Positions 1 through 8,931 are shown, numbered from the stretch's first letter. The stretch is DNA of 64,000 bases from Eubacterium sp. (GCA_024690665.1 JAILOU010000007.1:18595-82594); one strand, 5' to 3'. Numbers and translations are program-made. Notes: generated from the letters alone by a model not told the origin.

Positions 1-1226
1 ATCACATCATTTACCACTGTTTTGACATCTCTTCCCCCCATCTGCACACCAAATACAATGCGGTCAAAATCCTTTGCATAGCCTTGCGTCGTTGTTACCG
101 AATCATTCTCTCCAATCTTGGCGGTGACATAACCGGCTTCCTTAAAGTAACTGACATATGCTTTTTCGTCTCTTAAAAAATCCCATTTCATATCTTCCGA
201 CAGATACATGTGATGCGACGGTAATTTCCCGGTCCAGTAAGTTGCTACGCTTGGGAGGGTATATTCAGACCCCGCATAATAATTCGTAAACATGGCTCCA
301 TCACTAAAGTAACGCGCGGTGTTTGGCATCACCTGTTCTAGGCCATACTCTTCTAATACCGAAGCATTTAGCGAATCGACAAAGATATTAAGCACAAGTT
401 TTTTGCTCTTTGGCGGCTGTTTTAAAGGAATTGCCTTTCCCATAATCACAGGATGATAAAACACAATTTTCTCTCCCGGCTCAAGCATAATCCGCGAATA
501 CTTCTTATGTTGAAATAATTCGTAGGCTTCTTGTCCAAGAACCGCGACATTGTTTTCCTTGCGCTGATCCAAATCAGGATTCGCCACAGCCGGCAGGATA
601 CACGGCGCATCACTTTCATTTTTATATTCCTGACCCAACTGCAATCCGGCATAGATTTCGCTCCTTCTCGACCACAAATCCAGATTCTCTGTCGATCCAT
701 ACAAGGATACTCCCGCATCATCTGCAAATCCCAAATAATAGACATCTTTCAAAAACACCTGGAACATCTTGCCGATAAAATCCGTTTTATAGCGATACAT
801 ATTATCGGTGCTAAATTGAAGCTGCTGATTCACTTTTCCAATTACATTCTCCCGGCCGGACTCTTTTAATACCCCTTCCAGCCTCGCAATGATCTTTTGT
901 AACTCATTTTCATCCACCACAGTCTGCTGCTGAATCTCCTGCAATTGCTTGGTGAGCCTGTAGTACACATATGCATGTACAACATCTTCACAGCATTCAT
1001 AGCACGTCGCCAGATTATAATTATTTTCTATAAAAAAAGGATTCTTTCGATAAGCTTCCCTGGCGTACTCAGTTGCCTTTTGTGGATGATCTTGCAGCAG
1101 TTCCAGATTGACATAATACGAATAAAGATCCATATCCTTTGGATTTACCGTCTCGTACGCTTTAATCTGTTTCACTGCTTCTTCCAAATTTCCTTCTATA
1201 ATAAATTGTTCAATCTGCGCTTTCAT
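1..1226 (-). CDS. TPR-like / alkaline-phosphatase-superfamily (sulfatase-like) protein, 3' part missing
   Basis: The reading frame is open from the left edge to an ATG at 1226, preceded by AAAAAGGAGAATCG, so the C-terminus is lost outside the window. The first ~130 residues are helical and resemble TPR repeats (MKAQIEQFIIEGNLEEAVKQ, then YSYYVNLELLQDHPQKA). From about residue 265 the sequence becomes sulfatase-like: VLNIFVDSLNASVLEEYG, VMPNTARYFSDGAMFTNYYA, YTLPSVATYWTGKLPSHH. This matches the nucleophile region of the sulfatase/phosphoglycerol-transferase fold, with a Ser/Thr near the position usually occupied by Thr or Cys. It is divergent from the neuB operon and next to flagellin glycosylation genes, so a role in modifying a surface polymer or glycan is possible but only inferred. 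Substrate unknown. Confidence 0.7.
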   Translation of the reverse strand, partial: MKAQIEQFIIEGNLEEAVKQIKAYETVNPKDMDLYSYYVNLELLQDHPQKATEYAREAYRKNPFFIENNYNLATCYECCEDVVHAYVYYRLTKQLQEIQQQTVVDENELQKIIARLEGVLKESGRENVIGKVNQQLQFSTDNMYRYKTDFIGKMFQVFLKDVYYLGFADDAGVSLYGSTENLDLWSRRSEIYAGLQLGQEYKNESDAPCILPAVANPDLDQRKENNVAVLGQEAYELFQHKKYSRIMLEPGEKIVFYHPVIMGKAIPLKQPPKSKKLVLNIFVDSLNASVLEEYGLEQVMPNTARYFSDGAMFTNYYAGSEYTLPSVATYWTGKLPSHHMYLSEDMKWDFLRDEKAYVSYFKEAGYVTAKIGENDSVTTTQGYAKDFDRIVFGVQMGGRDVKTVVNDV

Positions 1227-1322
1227 CGATTCTCCTTTTTCGTATTCTGCCTTACGTTTATGTTTATCGACTTGTCTTATCTTTTATTATACCTTTTTCC
1301 CACTTTTCACACTAGTTTTTCC

Positions 1323-1349
1323 TAATTTTCTTTCCTTCTTATCCGATAA
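1323..1349 (+). promoter_or_regulatory. Sigma-28 (FliA/SigD-type) promoter of the neuB operon
   Basis: CTAA (1322-1325), 16 bp, then TCCGATAA (1342-1349). The same geometry (TAAA or CTAA, 16 bp, [AT]CCGATA) is seen before flgM, flaG and the flagellin gene at 9803. A sigma-A-like TATAAT also lies at 1356-1361. Because that hexamer overlaps the first in-frame ATG at 1360, the ATG at 1402 is the credible start of neuB. Confidence 0.65.
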
Positions 1350-1401
1350 ATCTTGTATAATGAATTTAAATAGTATTTATATAAGAAACGGAGTGTGTAA
1401 G

Positions 1402-2271
1402 ATGTATCAAAAACCATATCTGATTGCAGAAGCAGGTTGTAATCACAAAGGTGACATGGAGATTGCCAGACAGCTTATTGAGACTGCTGCAAAAACTTGT
1501 CACGCCGATGCAATTAAATTTCAAAAAAGATGTCCAAAGGAATTATTAACCGAGGAACAATATAATGCACCGCACCCAAATCCTGCCAATTCCTACGGCG
1601 ATACTTATGGTGCGCATCGTGAATTTTTAGAGCTTACAAAAGAGCAGCACAGACAGCTGAAAACCTGGTGCGAAGAGTATGGCATCACGTATTCCACTTC
1701 TGTGTGGGATCTGACCTCGGCTAAGGAAATCGCGGACTTAAAGCCGGAATTTATCAAGATTCCGTCTGCCTGCAACACGCATTTTGAAATGCTTGGCTAC
1801 CTGTGCGACAACTACGAAGGCGAGATTCAGCTTTCCTTTGGTATGACAACACATGAAGAAGAAGAAAAGATTGTTTCGTTCTTTGAGGAAAAAGGACGCG
1901 CAAAAGATCTGGTTTTATTCAACTGTACTTCCGGTTATCCGGTTCCATATAAGGATGTATGCCTTCTTGAAATCAACCGCATGCGTGCTTCTTATGAAGA
2001 CCGCGTAAAAGCAATCGGTTTTTCCGGACACCACATCAATACGGCTGTTGACATTGCAGCTTACACACTTGGCGCTGATATCATCGAGCGCCACTATACA
2101 CTCGACCGCACCTGGAAAGGGACTGACCATGCAGCTTCCCTTGAGCCGGATGATATGAAACGCTTAAAGGAAGAACTCATGAGCGTGCACGAAGCCCTGA
2201 CCTATAAAAATCAGGAGATTCTGCCAATCGAACAGGTGCAGCGTGACAAATTAAAATATCGCAAACACTAG
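1402..2271 (+). CDS. neuB: Nonulosonic acid synthase (NeuB family), SAF domain absent
   Basis: A 289-residue TIM-barrel enzyme of the sialic/legionaminic/pseudaminic acid synthase family, condensing phosphoenolpyruvate with an N-acetylated hexose to make a nine-carbon keto sugar acid. Family motifs visible: the opening YLIAEAGCNHKGD, DAIKFQKR, FIKIPSACNTH, LSFGMTT, the His pair GFSGHHIN, and ADIIERHYTLD near the end. Most NeuB proteins are ~340-350 residues with a C-terminal SAF (antifreeze-like) domain; this one stops after the barrel (YKNQEILP...KLKYRKH). The ATG at 1402 has GGAG about 8 bp upstream; the ATG at 1360 overlaps a promoter element. It is followed after 13 bp by the CMP-sugar synthetase. 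The sugar type cannot be told from sequence alone. Confidence 0.88.
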   Translation: MYQKPYLIAEAGCNHKGDMEIARQLIETAAKTCHADAIKFQKRCPKELLTEEQYNAPHPNPANSYGDTYGAHREFLELTKEQHRQLKTWCEEYGITYSTSVWDLTSAKEIADLKPEFIKIPSACNTHFEMLGYLCDNYEGEIQLSFGMTTHEEEEKIVSFFEEKGRAKDLVLFNCTSGYPVPYKDVCLLEINRMRASYEDRVKAIGFSGHHINTAVDIAAYTLGADIIERHYTLDRTWKGTDHAASLEPDDMKRLKEELMSVHEALTYKNQEILPIEQVQRDKLKYRKH

Positions 2272-2284
2272 GAAGGACACTCAC

Positions 2285-3448
2285 ATGACTGTAGCATTTA
2301 TTCCTGTCCGCGGGGGCAGTAAATCCATACCACTAAAAAATATCAAACCAATCCTTGGAAGGCCGCTTGTCTACTGGACCGTTAAGGCAGCCTGCGAATG
2401 CGATGCCATTGACAAGGTCTATATCGCAACAGACTCAGACAAGATCAAAGACACGGTAGAAAGTTTTGGATTCTCTAAGGCCGTTGTAATCGGACGCAGC
2501 GCCGAATCGGCTTCCGATACAGCTTCCACGGAATCTGCCATGCTTGAATTCGCCGAGCAATATGACTTTGACAACATCGTCTTAATCCAGGCAACGTCTC
2601 CGCTTCTTACCGCTGACGACTTAAACCGCGGCATGAAGCTCTTTGAAAGCGACGGATGTGACAGCGTCTTATCCGCCGTCTTACAAAAGCGCTTTTACTG
2701 GGAGACCGATGCGGATGGATTCGCCTCACCAACCAACTACGATGTCTATCACCGTCCGCGCCGCCAGGACTTTGACGGCTCTTATACGGAAAACGGTGCT
2801 TTTTATATTACCCGAAAGGAAGACTTGCTTCGCACGAAAAACCGGGTATCCGGTCACATGAAAATCTGCGAGATGAGCGAAGAATCCTTCTTTGAAATCG
2901 ATGAACCCTCTGACTGGGTCATTATCGAAGCGCTTATGCGTAAGAAAGGAATTACCGCTGCGCCATGCGATCTGTCCAAAATCAAACTGTTTTTGACAGA
3001 CTGCGACGGCTGCCTTACAGACGGCGGTATGTATCTGACAGAATATGGTGATGAAACCAAGCGCTTCCAGGCGCTTGACGGTAAGGGCATGGCCATCTTA
3101 AGAGATCACGGCATTAAAGTCGGCATTGTAACCGGCGAAACCCGCAATCTGCTTAAAGTACGGGCAAAAAAATTAAAACTGGACTATCTTAAGATGGGCG
3201 CAGACGACAAACTGCCAATTGTTCAAAAAATCGCAGACAAGCTTGGAATAGATTTATCAGAGGTTGCGTACGTCGGAGATGACCTTCCGGATATTCCGGT
3301 CATTCAGGCTGTCGGCTATGGCTGCTCTGTTCCAAATGGCCGCGAGGAAGTAAAAGCCGTGGCCGACTATGTCACACAGACAGCCGGCGGAAGCGGCGCC
3401 ATCCGTGAAGTTACCGATCAGATTGCAAAAGCAAAGGGGATTTTATGA
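2285..3448 (+). CDS. neuA: CMP-nonulosonate cytidylyltransferase fused to HAD phosphatase
   Basis: A 387-residue fusion. Residues 1-~225 are a CMP-sialic/legionaminic acid synthetase: FIPVRGGSKSIPLKNI (CTP-binding loop), KVYIATDSD, IQATSPLL, YTENGAFYIT. Residues ~232-387 are a KdsC/YrbI-type HAD phosphatase: LFLTDCDGCLTDGGMY carries the DxD nucleophile motif, followed by GIVTGE, the lysine loop and VGDDLPDIPV. The pair would dephosphorylate a 9-phosphate sugar acid and activate it with CMP; the phosphatase half compensates for a NeuB that releases a phosphorylated product. The same domain order is known in animal CMAS and in several bacteria. The gene overlaps the next by 4 bp (ATGA), so translation is probably coupled. 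Confidence 0.88.
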   Translation: MTVAFIPVRGGSKSIPLKNIKPILGRPLVYWTVKAACECDAIDKVYIATDSDKIKDTVESFGFSKAVVIGRSAESASDTASTESAMLEFAEQYDFDNIVLIQATSPLLTADDLNRGMKLFESDGCDSVLSAVLQKRFYWETDADGFASPTNYDVYHRPRRQDFDGSYTENGAFYITRKEDLLRTKNRVSGHMKICEMSEESFFEIDEPSDWVIIEALMRKKGITAAPCDLSKIKLFLTDCDGCLTDGGMYLTEYGDETKRFQALDGKGMAILRDHGIKVGIVTGETRNLLKVRAKKLKLDYLKMGADDKLPIVQKIADKLGIDLSEVAYVGDDLPDIPVIQAVGYGCSVPNGREEVKAVADYVTQTAGGSGAIREVTDQIAKAKGIL

Positions 3449-4617
3449 AAATAATTGTGCTGGATCGACCTGCATTTGGAAAACAAGATATCATAGAAGC
3501 ATTTCACGCGCTGGGGATTGAAACAACGCTCTATATTCATGACGACATTCAAGAAGCGGTAAGTGAAACACTTGAAGAAGACTTTGCAAACTTCGCATTT
3601 GGCGGAGAATATGACTTTGTCTTTTCTTTTAATTACTTTCCGTCTCTTTCAAGAGCTGCAAAAAAAGCTGGACTGAAATACGTCTCTTTTGTCTATGACA
3701 GTCCCCTTTTGGCACTGTTTTCCTGCACGATTATTGAGCCGCATAATTATGTCTTTATATTCGACAGTGCCATGTATCAGCGCCTTGCTGATATCGGCAT
3801 TCCAACGGTCTATTATCTGCCACTGTGCTCTAATCCGGATCGTAATCTGCATCTTACCATCTCTGATGCAGCAAGAAAGGCATTTACAAGTGATATCTCA
3901 TTTGTCGGTTCTTTATATAACGAGGAGCACAATCTGCTCGATCGCATCCGGGACATGGAGCCATTTACCAAGGGATATCTTGACAGCCTGATGGAGGCGC
4001 AGATGCAAGTTAGCGGTGTTAATTTTGTAGAGGACTGTCTTTCCAAAAACATCCTGGACGAGTTTCAAAAAAAGAGTCCGTATCTAACGCAGCCGGGCGG
4101 CACAGAGCCGGACTCTTATATCTATGCCAACTACTTTGTCAATCGCAAGATTACCTCGATTGAGCGCATCCGCCTGTTAAGTGCCATCAGTGAAAAGTAT
4201 CCGCTTAAGATCTTTTCAAAAGCCAACAGCAGCACGATTCCTAAGGCTGCTTTCCCCGGAACGGTGGACTACTATGAGCAGATGCCACTGGTCTTTCAGT
4301 GTTCGAAAATCAATCTAAACATCACACTTAGAAGTATCATAAACGGAATTCCGCTTCGTGCCTTTGACATTATGGGCAATGGCGGTTTTCTTCTGACAAA
4401 CTTCCAAAGTGATTTATTAAATTATTTTGTACCGAACGAAGATTTCGTTTACTTCGAAAGCAAGGATGACCTTCTAACCAAGGTCGACTACTACCTCACA
4501 CATGAGAAGGAACGTAAGGAAATCGCCGCAAATGGGCTTGCACGCGTCAAAGCGGACCACACCTATGTGCACCGCGCAAAACTAATTCTTGAAGTTGTAA
4601 TGGGAGAATCATCATGA
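3445..4617 (+). CDS. CgeB-like glycosyltransferase (DUF3880 type), copy 1
   Basis: A 390-residue protein with the layout of CgeB/DUF3880 glycosyltransferases. The N-terminal Rossmann half has YDFVFSFNYFPSLSRAA and KYVSFVYDSP. The C-terminal GT-B half has DISFVGSLYNE, INLNITLRSIINGIPLRAFDIMGNGGFLLTNFQ (donor-binding region) and a terminal helix rich in Lys/Arg. It is cytoplasmic, with no signal peptide. Its place between the CMP-nonulosonate synthetase and the flagellin genes makes flagellin the likely acceptor and the CMP-sugar a possible donor; that is inference. It starts inside the neuA stop region and its last four bases overlap the next gene, which is a paralogue (same length, similar motifs). 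Confidence 0.75.
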   Translation: MKIIVLDRPAFGKQDIIEAFHALGIETTLYIHDDIQEAVSETLEEDFANFAFGGEYDFVFSFNYFPSLSRAAKKAGLKYVSFVYDSPLLALFSCTIIEPHNYVFIFDSAMYQRLADIGIPTVYYLPLCSNPDRNLHLTISDAARKAFTSDISFVGSLYNEEHNLLDRIRDMEPFTKGYLDSLMEAQMQVSGVNFVEDCLSKNILDEFQKKSPYLTQPGGTEPDSYIYANYFVNRKITSIERIRLLSAISEKYPLKIFSKANSSTIPKAAFPGTVDYYEQMPLVFQCSKINLNITLRSIINGIPLRAFDIMGNGGFLLTNFQSDLLNYFVPNEDFVYFESKDDLLTKVDYYLTHEKERKEIAANGLARVKADHTYVHRAKLILEVVMGESS

Positions 4618-5786
4618 ATGTATTACTATACCGATATGGCAGTATCTGCGAACCTGATATGATGGAAACCTTTGAAAATCTTGGTTTTCATGTAGATACG
4701 ATCGATGTTGAAATAACCAAAAAGAGCATAACGCCAAACGAACAGCTTAAGTTGCTTCAGGAAGCGCTTGAAAAAAAGGAGTACAGCTTCGTTTTTACCA
4801 TCAATTTCTTCCCAACCTTGTCCGCTGTTCTTGAAATCTATAAGATTCCATACCTGTGCTGGATTGTAGACAGTCCGGTTTTGGAGCTTTATTCAGATAT
4901 GATTCAAAACTCTGTGAATCGCATCTTTTTATTTGATTATGCACTTTATGAGGAATTTTCTCCTTACAATCCACAGGGCATCTTCTATCTGCCTCTTGCA
5001 ACCAATATCAGGCGTTGGAAGGAAGCGATTCATAATGCCACCTTTAATGAACAGCAAAAATTCGCCTGCGATGTTTCCTTCGTCGGCTCTTTATATACAG
5101 AAAAAAATCCGTTCCAACGCTTTAACGGACCGGATTATCTAAAGGGATATTTTGAAGGTATGATTCGCGCGCAAGAGCGTGTCTACGGTGCTTTTTTTCT
5201 TCAAGATCTTCTGACGGATGAGTTAGTCTTACAGTTCAAAGAACACTTGCCGGGCTTTTATACATTTCCGGAAAAGACTCGCGCTGATGACCGCGCATGC
5301 GTAGCACAACTCTACCTTGCGACTGCCGTTGCCGCCTATGAGCGCATTGATTTATTTACTGCAATTGAAGAACATTATGGCATGACGCTTTACACAGGCT
5401 CTGATACCACTCCTTATAATTTTGAGAGTAAAGGCCTTGTAAAGACACTTACCGAGATGCCGCTTGTCTTCGCCGGCAGTAAAATCAACCTCAACATCAC
5501 CGCCAAGCCAATCCGGACCGGTCTGCCGCTTCGTATCTGGGACATCTTAGGTTGTCATGGATTCATGATCAGCAACTACCAGTCCGAAATTCCGGAATAC
5601 TTTGTAAATGGCGAAGATATCGTGATGTACGAATCGATTGAACATGCGATTGAACTGATTGGTTATTATCTCGACCACTCAAAAAAACGCAAAGAAATTG
5701 CAGACGCTGCCTATGACAAAGTCTGCAAATTCCATACTTATGAACTTCGAGTAACACAGATGCTCGAGATGGCATTTCAGTTATAG
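4614..5786 (+). CDS. CgeB-like glycosyltransferase (DUF3880 type), copy 2
   Basis: Also 390 residues, sharing with its upstream neighbour the motifs FVFTINFFPTLSAV, YLCWIVDSPVLELYSD, CDVSFVGSLYTEKN, GSKINLNITAKPIRTGLPLRIWDILG and the tail GEDIVMYESIEHA. The two copies are clearly homologous but divergent, so they may add successive sugars or act as a heteromer. The 3' end overlaps by 10 bp the convergent DUF115 gene. It is the last gene of the rightward sugar operon; no separate hairpin terminator is visible, which means transcripts from the two sides may run into each other. Confidence 0.75.
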   Translation: MNVLLYRYGSICEPDMMETFENLGFHVDTIDVEITKKSITPNEQLKLLQEALEKKEYSFVFTINFFPTLSAVLEIYKIPYLCWIVDSPVLELYSDMIQNSVNRIFLFDYALYEEFSPYNPQGIFYLPLATNIRRWKEAIHNATFNEQQKFACDVSFVGSLYTEKNPFQRFNGPDYLKGYFEGMIRAQERVYGAFFLQDLLTDELVLQFKEHLPGFYTFPEKTRADDRACVAQLYLATAVAAYERIDLFTAIEEHYGMTLYTGSDTTPYNFESKGLVKTLTEMPLVFAGSKINLNITAKPIRTGLPLRIWDILGCHGFMISNYQSEIPEYFVNGEDIVMYESIEHAIELIGYYLDHSKKRKEIADAAYDKVCKFHTYELRVTQMLEMAFQL

Positions 5787-7804
5787 ATTTTTTGAATCTG
5801 TTCTTCTAAGCGTTCAGCGCCTTTTTTATAACATTTAATTAAGGCCTGCGCTTCCCTTGCAATCTCTACAACGGTTAAATCATCTGTATAGATATTGTCA
5901 CCAAGCTGTCCTTCATCCTGTGCACTATACATCCGAACCATTTTCATTAATCGATACTCTTTTTCCATCTTATTCCATTTTTCAATTCTTTTCACAACTT
6001 CCTTGTACTGCGGAAGATTCTGTGCTCCGTTTTCTTCGAGATTAATCAGTTCTTCATAATCCTCGATTGCCCTATCTAAATCTTTTTGGAAGGCTTCAAT
6101 TTCATCCGGCATATGCTTAATCCCGGTAAGAACTTTTTCTCGTTCTTCTAAGGTAAACGCATTGTCTGTATCATCTACAATCGCCTTAAAGTCAACCTGT
6201 TTGTGACACAGCTGCGCGGCAGCTTCTTTCAGCGTCATTATCTCTGTTCCATGAATCTTCGCACCGCCTTCTGTTGCATTAATGACGCGAACATCTTCCT
6301 CATGCGCAAGCAGCACTTCCTTTTCAAACCACTGCCTGTACGAATCCATCTGCACATCCGTCTCAATGTCTTGTCCGTCATTTCCTTCCACAATACTTAT
6401 CATACGTGATTTCTTATGATCGATATTGTCCTGCTCGCTTTTTTCAAATCCGCTTACATGGCCTCTGCCTCCGGTAAAGGCAAGGTCTTGCCCCATCAAA
6501 ATAATAATTTTAAATCCACACTCCCGAATCAGAGAAAATGCATCTGTCGCGACCGAACCACCGGTTGGAAGATCTTTGTATGTTTTGTGCGTTTCTTTCA
6601 CCACGATATCATTGATAAAATCAAATCCAATTCCGCCCTGGAAGAAGATCTTCCCCGTTAATACATCAATAAATTCCGGTCTTGCATACGGCGTCAGCAT
6701 CATAGGATAATGATTCATTCTCTCATCTGCAAACACGGAAAATTCCTTTCTTGGGTCAGAGGAAATTCCGATATGAAACTCAATACCTTCTCGCACAAGT
6801 GCTTTTAACGCGGAATCAACCGCTACGATAAATGCCTTATCTTCTAACTCTTTAAGTTGCCGGATATTCTTATCCAGCGACGGGCCTGCCGATACTAAAA
6901 TCGCCGGTATATGCTCCACATCTTCTTGCCGCACCCGCTTTACAAGATCCAGATGATTATATTCATTTAACATCCGCGGCACATTGCGAAGCGAATTGGT
7001 CATAATCAAATCGCCGAAGGTAGCCATCGTAGTATCTTCCATATACATAAGACCCATATAATAGATGACAAGGTCAATCATTCTGCTGCATTCTGTCGGA
7101 TAAGTCGCATCGTAATTCGGCATAATACAAAACTCTACGAGTTCTTTTTGTTGATAGGTGAACATATAGCGAATCATACTAAGCGTTTTTTCCATGACCT
7201 TAGAAATGTCTAACACCTTTATCTGATGTTCTTCGCAAAAATCATATATTTCCTCCGTCTCATTATATAAGGTTACGTCTGTTTCATCCGCAAGCAAAAG
7301 AACAAGGGAAACGGTTGTATTATTTTGCTCTATCAGTTCTCTAAGTGCACGTCCATCCCCTAAGCCATAGATAAACAAAACCGAATAATCCTTCAGATTG
7401 GCATAGCGCTGTGCCAGCGTCTTGGCCGCATACTTCGGATATGCTGCAGATACACGAACTCTGCTTGTATCTTTATTTTCCAGATTATGCAGTGTATATT
7501 CTTGCTCTTCCATCTTGTTTTGCACTCCTATCAGTGTGCACACATCTGCTCTTAAGACATCTGCAAGCGAGAGTACGTCGGTTATCTGATAGCAGTAGAT
7601 TAATTTTTTCAGCACTGAAACCAGGTATTCCTGCTCGGACGCTTCTGTAATAATCTGTTTTTCTATCAGTTCATTAAACAGCGTCTGAAGGTTTTGAATC
7701 AGTCCCGGAATACTTTCATAGATTTCTTCTGTCTTATTTTGGTACAGGCAGGTGATAGTCTGTTGTACCTGTTGATTTAATTGTTCAATCCTGTTGTCTG
7801 CCAT
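5777..7804 (-). CDS. Motility accessory factor / DUF115 (MptE-like) protein
   Basis: A 675-residue protein of the Maf/DUF115 family, linked in Campylobacter, Aeromonas and Clostridium to nonulosonic acid glycosylation of flagellin. Diagnostic central block: AILVSAGPSLDKNIRQLKEL, FIVAVDSALKALVREGIEFHIGISSDPRKE, IIILMGQDLAFTGGRGHVSG. The N-terminal ~280 residues and the C-terminal ~190 residues are helical, with a long coiled coil at the end (KEVVKRIEKWNKMEKEYRLMK). Ribosome binding is weak (no strong GGAGG before the ATG at 7804). It lies 78 bp downstream of a flagellin gene behind a hairpin, so it may be expressed by read-through from the flagellin promoter. Confidence 0.82.
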   Translation of the reverse strand: MADNRIEQLNQQVQQTITCLYQNKTEEIYESIPGLIQNLQTLFNELIEKQIITEASEQEYLVSVLKKLIYCYQITDVLSLADVLRADVCTLIGVQNKMEEQEYTLHNLENKDTSRVRVSAAYPKYAAKTLAQRYANLKDYSVLFIYGLGDGRALRELIEQNNTTVSLVLLLADETDVTLYNETEEIYDFCEEHQIKVLDISKVMEKTLSMIRYMFTYQQKELVEFCIMPNYDATYPTECSRMIDLVIYYMGLMYMEDTTMATFGDLIMTNSLRNVPRMLNEYNHLDLVKRVRQEDVEHIPAILVSAGPSLDKNIRQLKELEDKAFIVAVDSALKALVREGIEFHIGISSDPRKEFSVFADERMNHYPMMLTPYARPEFIDVLTGKIFFQGGIGFDFINDIVVKETHKTYKDLPTGGSVATDAFSLIRECGFKIIILMGQDLAFTGGRGHVSGFEKSEQDNIDHKKSRMISIVEGNDGQDIETDVQMDSYRQWFEKEVLLAHEEDVRVINATEGGAKIHGTEIMTLKEAAAQLCHKQVDFKAIVDDTDNAFTLEEREKVLTGIKHMPDEIEAFQKDLDRAIEDYEELINLEENGAQNLPQYKEVVKRIEKWNKMEKEYRLMKMVRMYSAQDEGQLGDNIYTDDLTVVEIAREAQALIKCYKKGAERLEEQIQKIYN

Positions 7805-7831
7805 ATATGAAATCCCCCATATATCAAAACA

Positions 7832-7859
7832 AGCACCCCGGCTATATAGCCGGCGTGCT
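7832..7859 (-). terminator. Hairpin between flagellin A and the DUF115 gene
   Basis: AGCAC-C-CCGGC, loop TATATA, GCCGG-C-GTGCT: an 11-bp stem with one mismatch, followed on the minus strand by TTGTTTTG. It probably ends most flagellin transcripts and lets some continue into the motility accessory gene. Confidence 0.6.
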
Positions 7860-7882
7860 GTTTATTCATTTTAGTTTTTCGA

Positions 7883-8701
7883 TTACTGAAGCAGTGATAA
7901 TACTCCCTGTGTAGACTGATTAGCCTGTGCCAGCATAGACTGTCCTGCCTGCTGCAGAATATTGTTCTTGCTGTAAGTAACCATTTCAGCTGCCATATCT
8001 GTATCACGGATACGAGACTCTGCTGCTGATGTATTTTCAGATGTTGTATCAAGGTTCGCAATTGTGTGTTCGAGACGGTTCTGGATTGCACCAAGTTTTG
8101 ATCTTTGTGTTGAAACGATGGAAATTGCCTTCTGTACATTACACATTGTTGCACCGGCTGTATCAAAGCTTGAAACTGCAATATTAGCTTCATCTACGCC
8201 AAGACTTGTTGCTGACATGCTTGTGATATTAATGGTAATCGCCTGTCCACAAACTGATCCAACCTGAAGGTTCTTATTAACAAAAGTTCCGTCAAGAAGA
8301 TTCATTGTGTTGAACTGTGTTGTAGAAGAAATTCTAGAAAGCTCTGTAGAAAGCTGTTTCATTTCTTCTGAGATTGCAGTTCTGTCAGATGTGGTATTTG
8401 TATCGTTTGCTGCCTGTGTAGACAGTTCGTTCATACGCTGCAGAATTGCGTGCGCTTCGTTTAATGCACCTTCTGCTGTCTGTATTGCCGAGATACCATC
8501 TTCTGCGTTGGTAGATGCTTTATCAAGACCTCTGATCTGACTTCTCATCTTCTCAGAAATTGTTAAGCCGGCTGCGTCATCAGCTGCTCGGTTAATCTTA
8601 TAACCAGATGATAACTTCTCTGTTGACTTAGATAAATTATTTGTTGTGATACCTAACTGTCTGTTTGTGTTTGCCGCCTGCATATTGTGTTGTACTACCA
8701 T
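7883..8701 (-). CDS. hag: Flagellin (copy A)
   Basis: A 272-residue flagellin consisting of the N-terminal D0/D1 helices (MVVQHNMQAANTNRQLG to TTQFNTMNLLDG), a short variable segment of ~55 residues and the C-terminal D1/D0 helices (SKLGAIQNRLEHTIANLD to QSTQGVLSLLQ). There is no large D2/D3 domain. The region homologous to the TLR5 epitope reads ILQRMNELSTQAANDTN. Cys151 (SVCGQA) and Cys187 (TMCNVQ) are unusual for a flagellin and are conserved in copy B. It starts after a strong AAGGAGG at 8709-8715. The leader contains CsrA-type GGA motifs, and a sigma-28-like promoter lies at 8834-8861. Confidence 0.97.
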   Translation of the reverse strand: MVVQHNMQAANTNRQLGITTNNLSKSTEKLSSGYKINRAADDAAGLTISEKMRSQIRGLDKASTNAEDGISAIQTAEGALNEAHAILQRMNELSTQAANDTNTTSDRTAISEEMKQLSTELSRISSTTQFNTMNLLDGTFVNKNLQVGSVCGQAITINITSMSATSLGVDEANIAVSSFDTAGATMCNVQKAISIVSTQRSKLGAIQNRLEHTIANLDTTSENTSAAESRIRDTDMAAEMVTYSKNNILQQAGQSMLAQANQSTQGVLSLLQ

Positions 8702-8827
8702 AATAGTTTCCTCCTTGAATAACCTTTTTCCTAAATCTGATCCTCTATGCGGATTGTATGTTTTTTGTTCTTTTACTTCTTTTCGATCGAATTGCCGGAT
8801 GTTTAATTTCTCTTCTTCATCCTTGCA
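8702..8827 (-). promoter_or_regulatory. Flagellin A 5' leader with CsrA-type motifs
   Basis: The leader carries GCAAGGATG (minus strand of 8818-8826), AGAGGATCA, TTAGGAAA and AAGGAGGAA at the ribosome binding site. GCAAGGATG is nearly the known CsrA consensus (ARGGAUG), and the Shine-Dalgarno site also contains GGA. Direct control by CsrA is inferred from the csrA-fliW pair in the same island. Confidence 0.5.
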
Positions 8828-8833
8828 CCTTAT

Positions 8834-8861
8834 ATTTCGGAGGAGACTTTTTAATCCTTAA
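8834..8861 (-). promoter_or_regulatory. Sigma-28-like promoter of flagellin A
   Basis: On the minus strand: TTAA, 16 bp, TCCGAAAT. The spacing equals the other sigma-28 sites of this island but both boxes deviate (TTAA for TAAA; GAAA for GATA), suggesting a weaker promoter than that of copy B. Confidence 0.45.
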
Positions 8862-8931
8862 CAAAAAAAAGCGATTTTTTCACAAAAACCGCTCTTTTTT
8901 CGAATTTTATCTAATTTTAGACACCAAAAGC

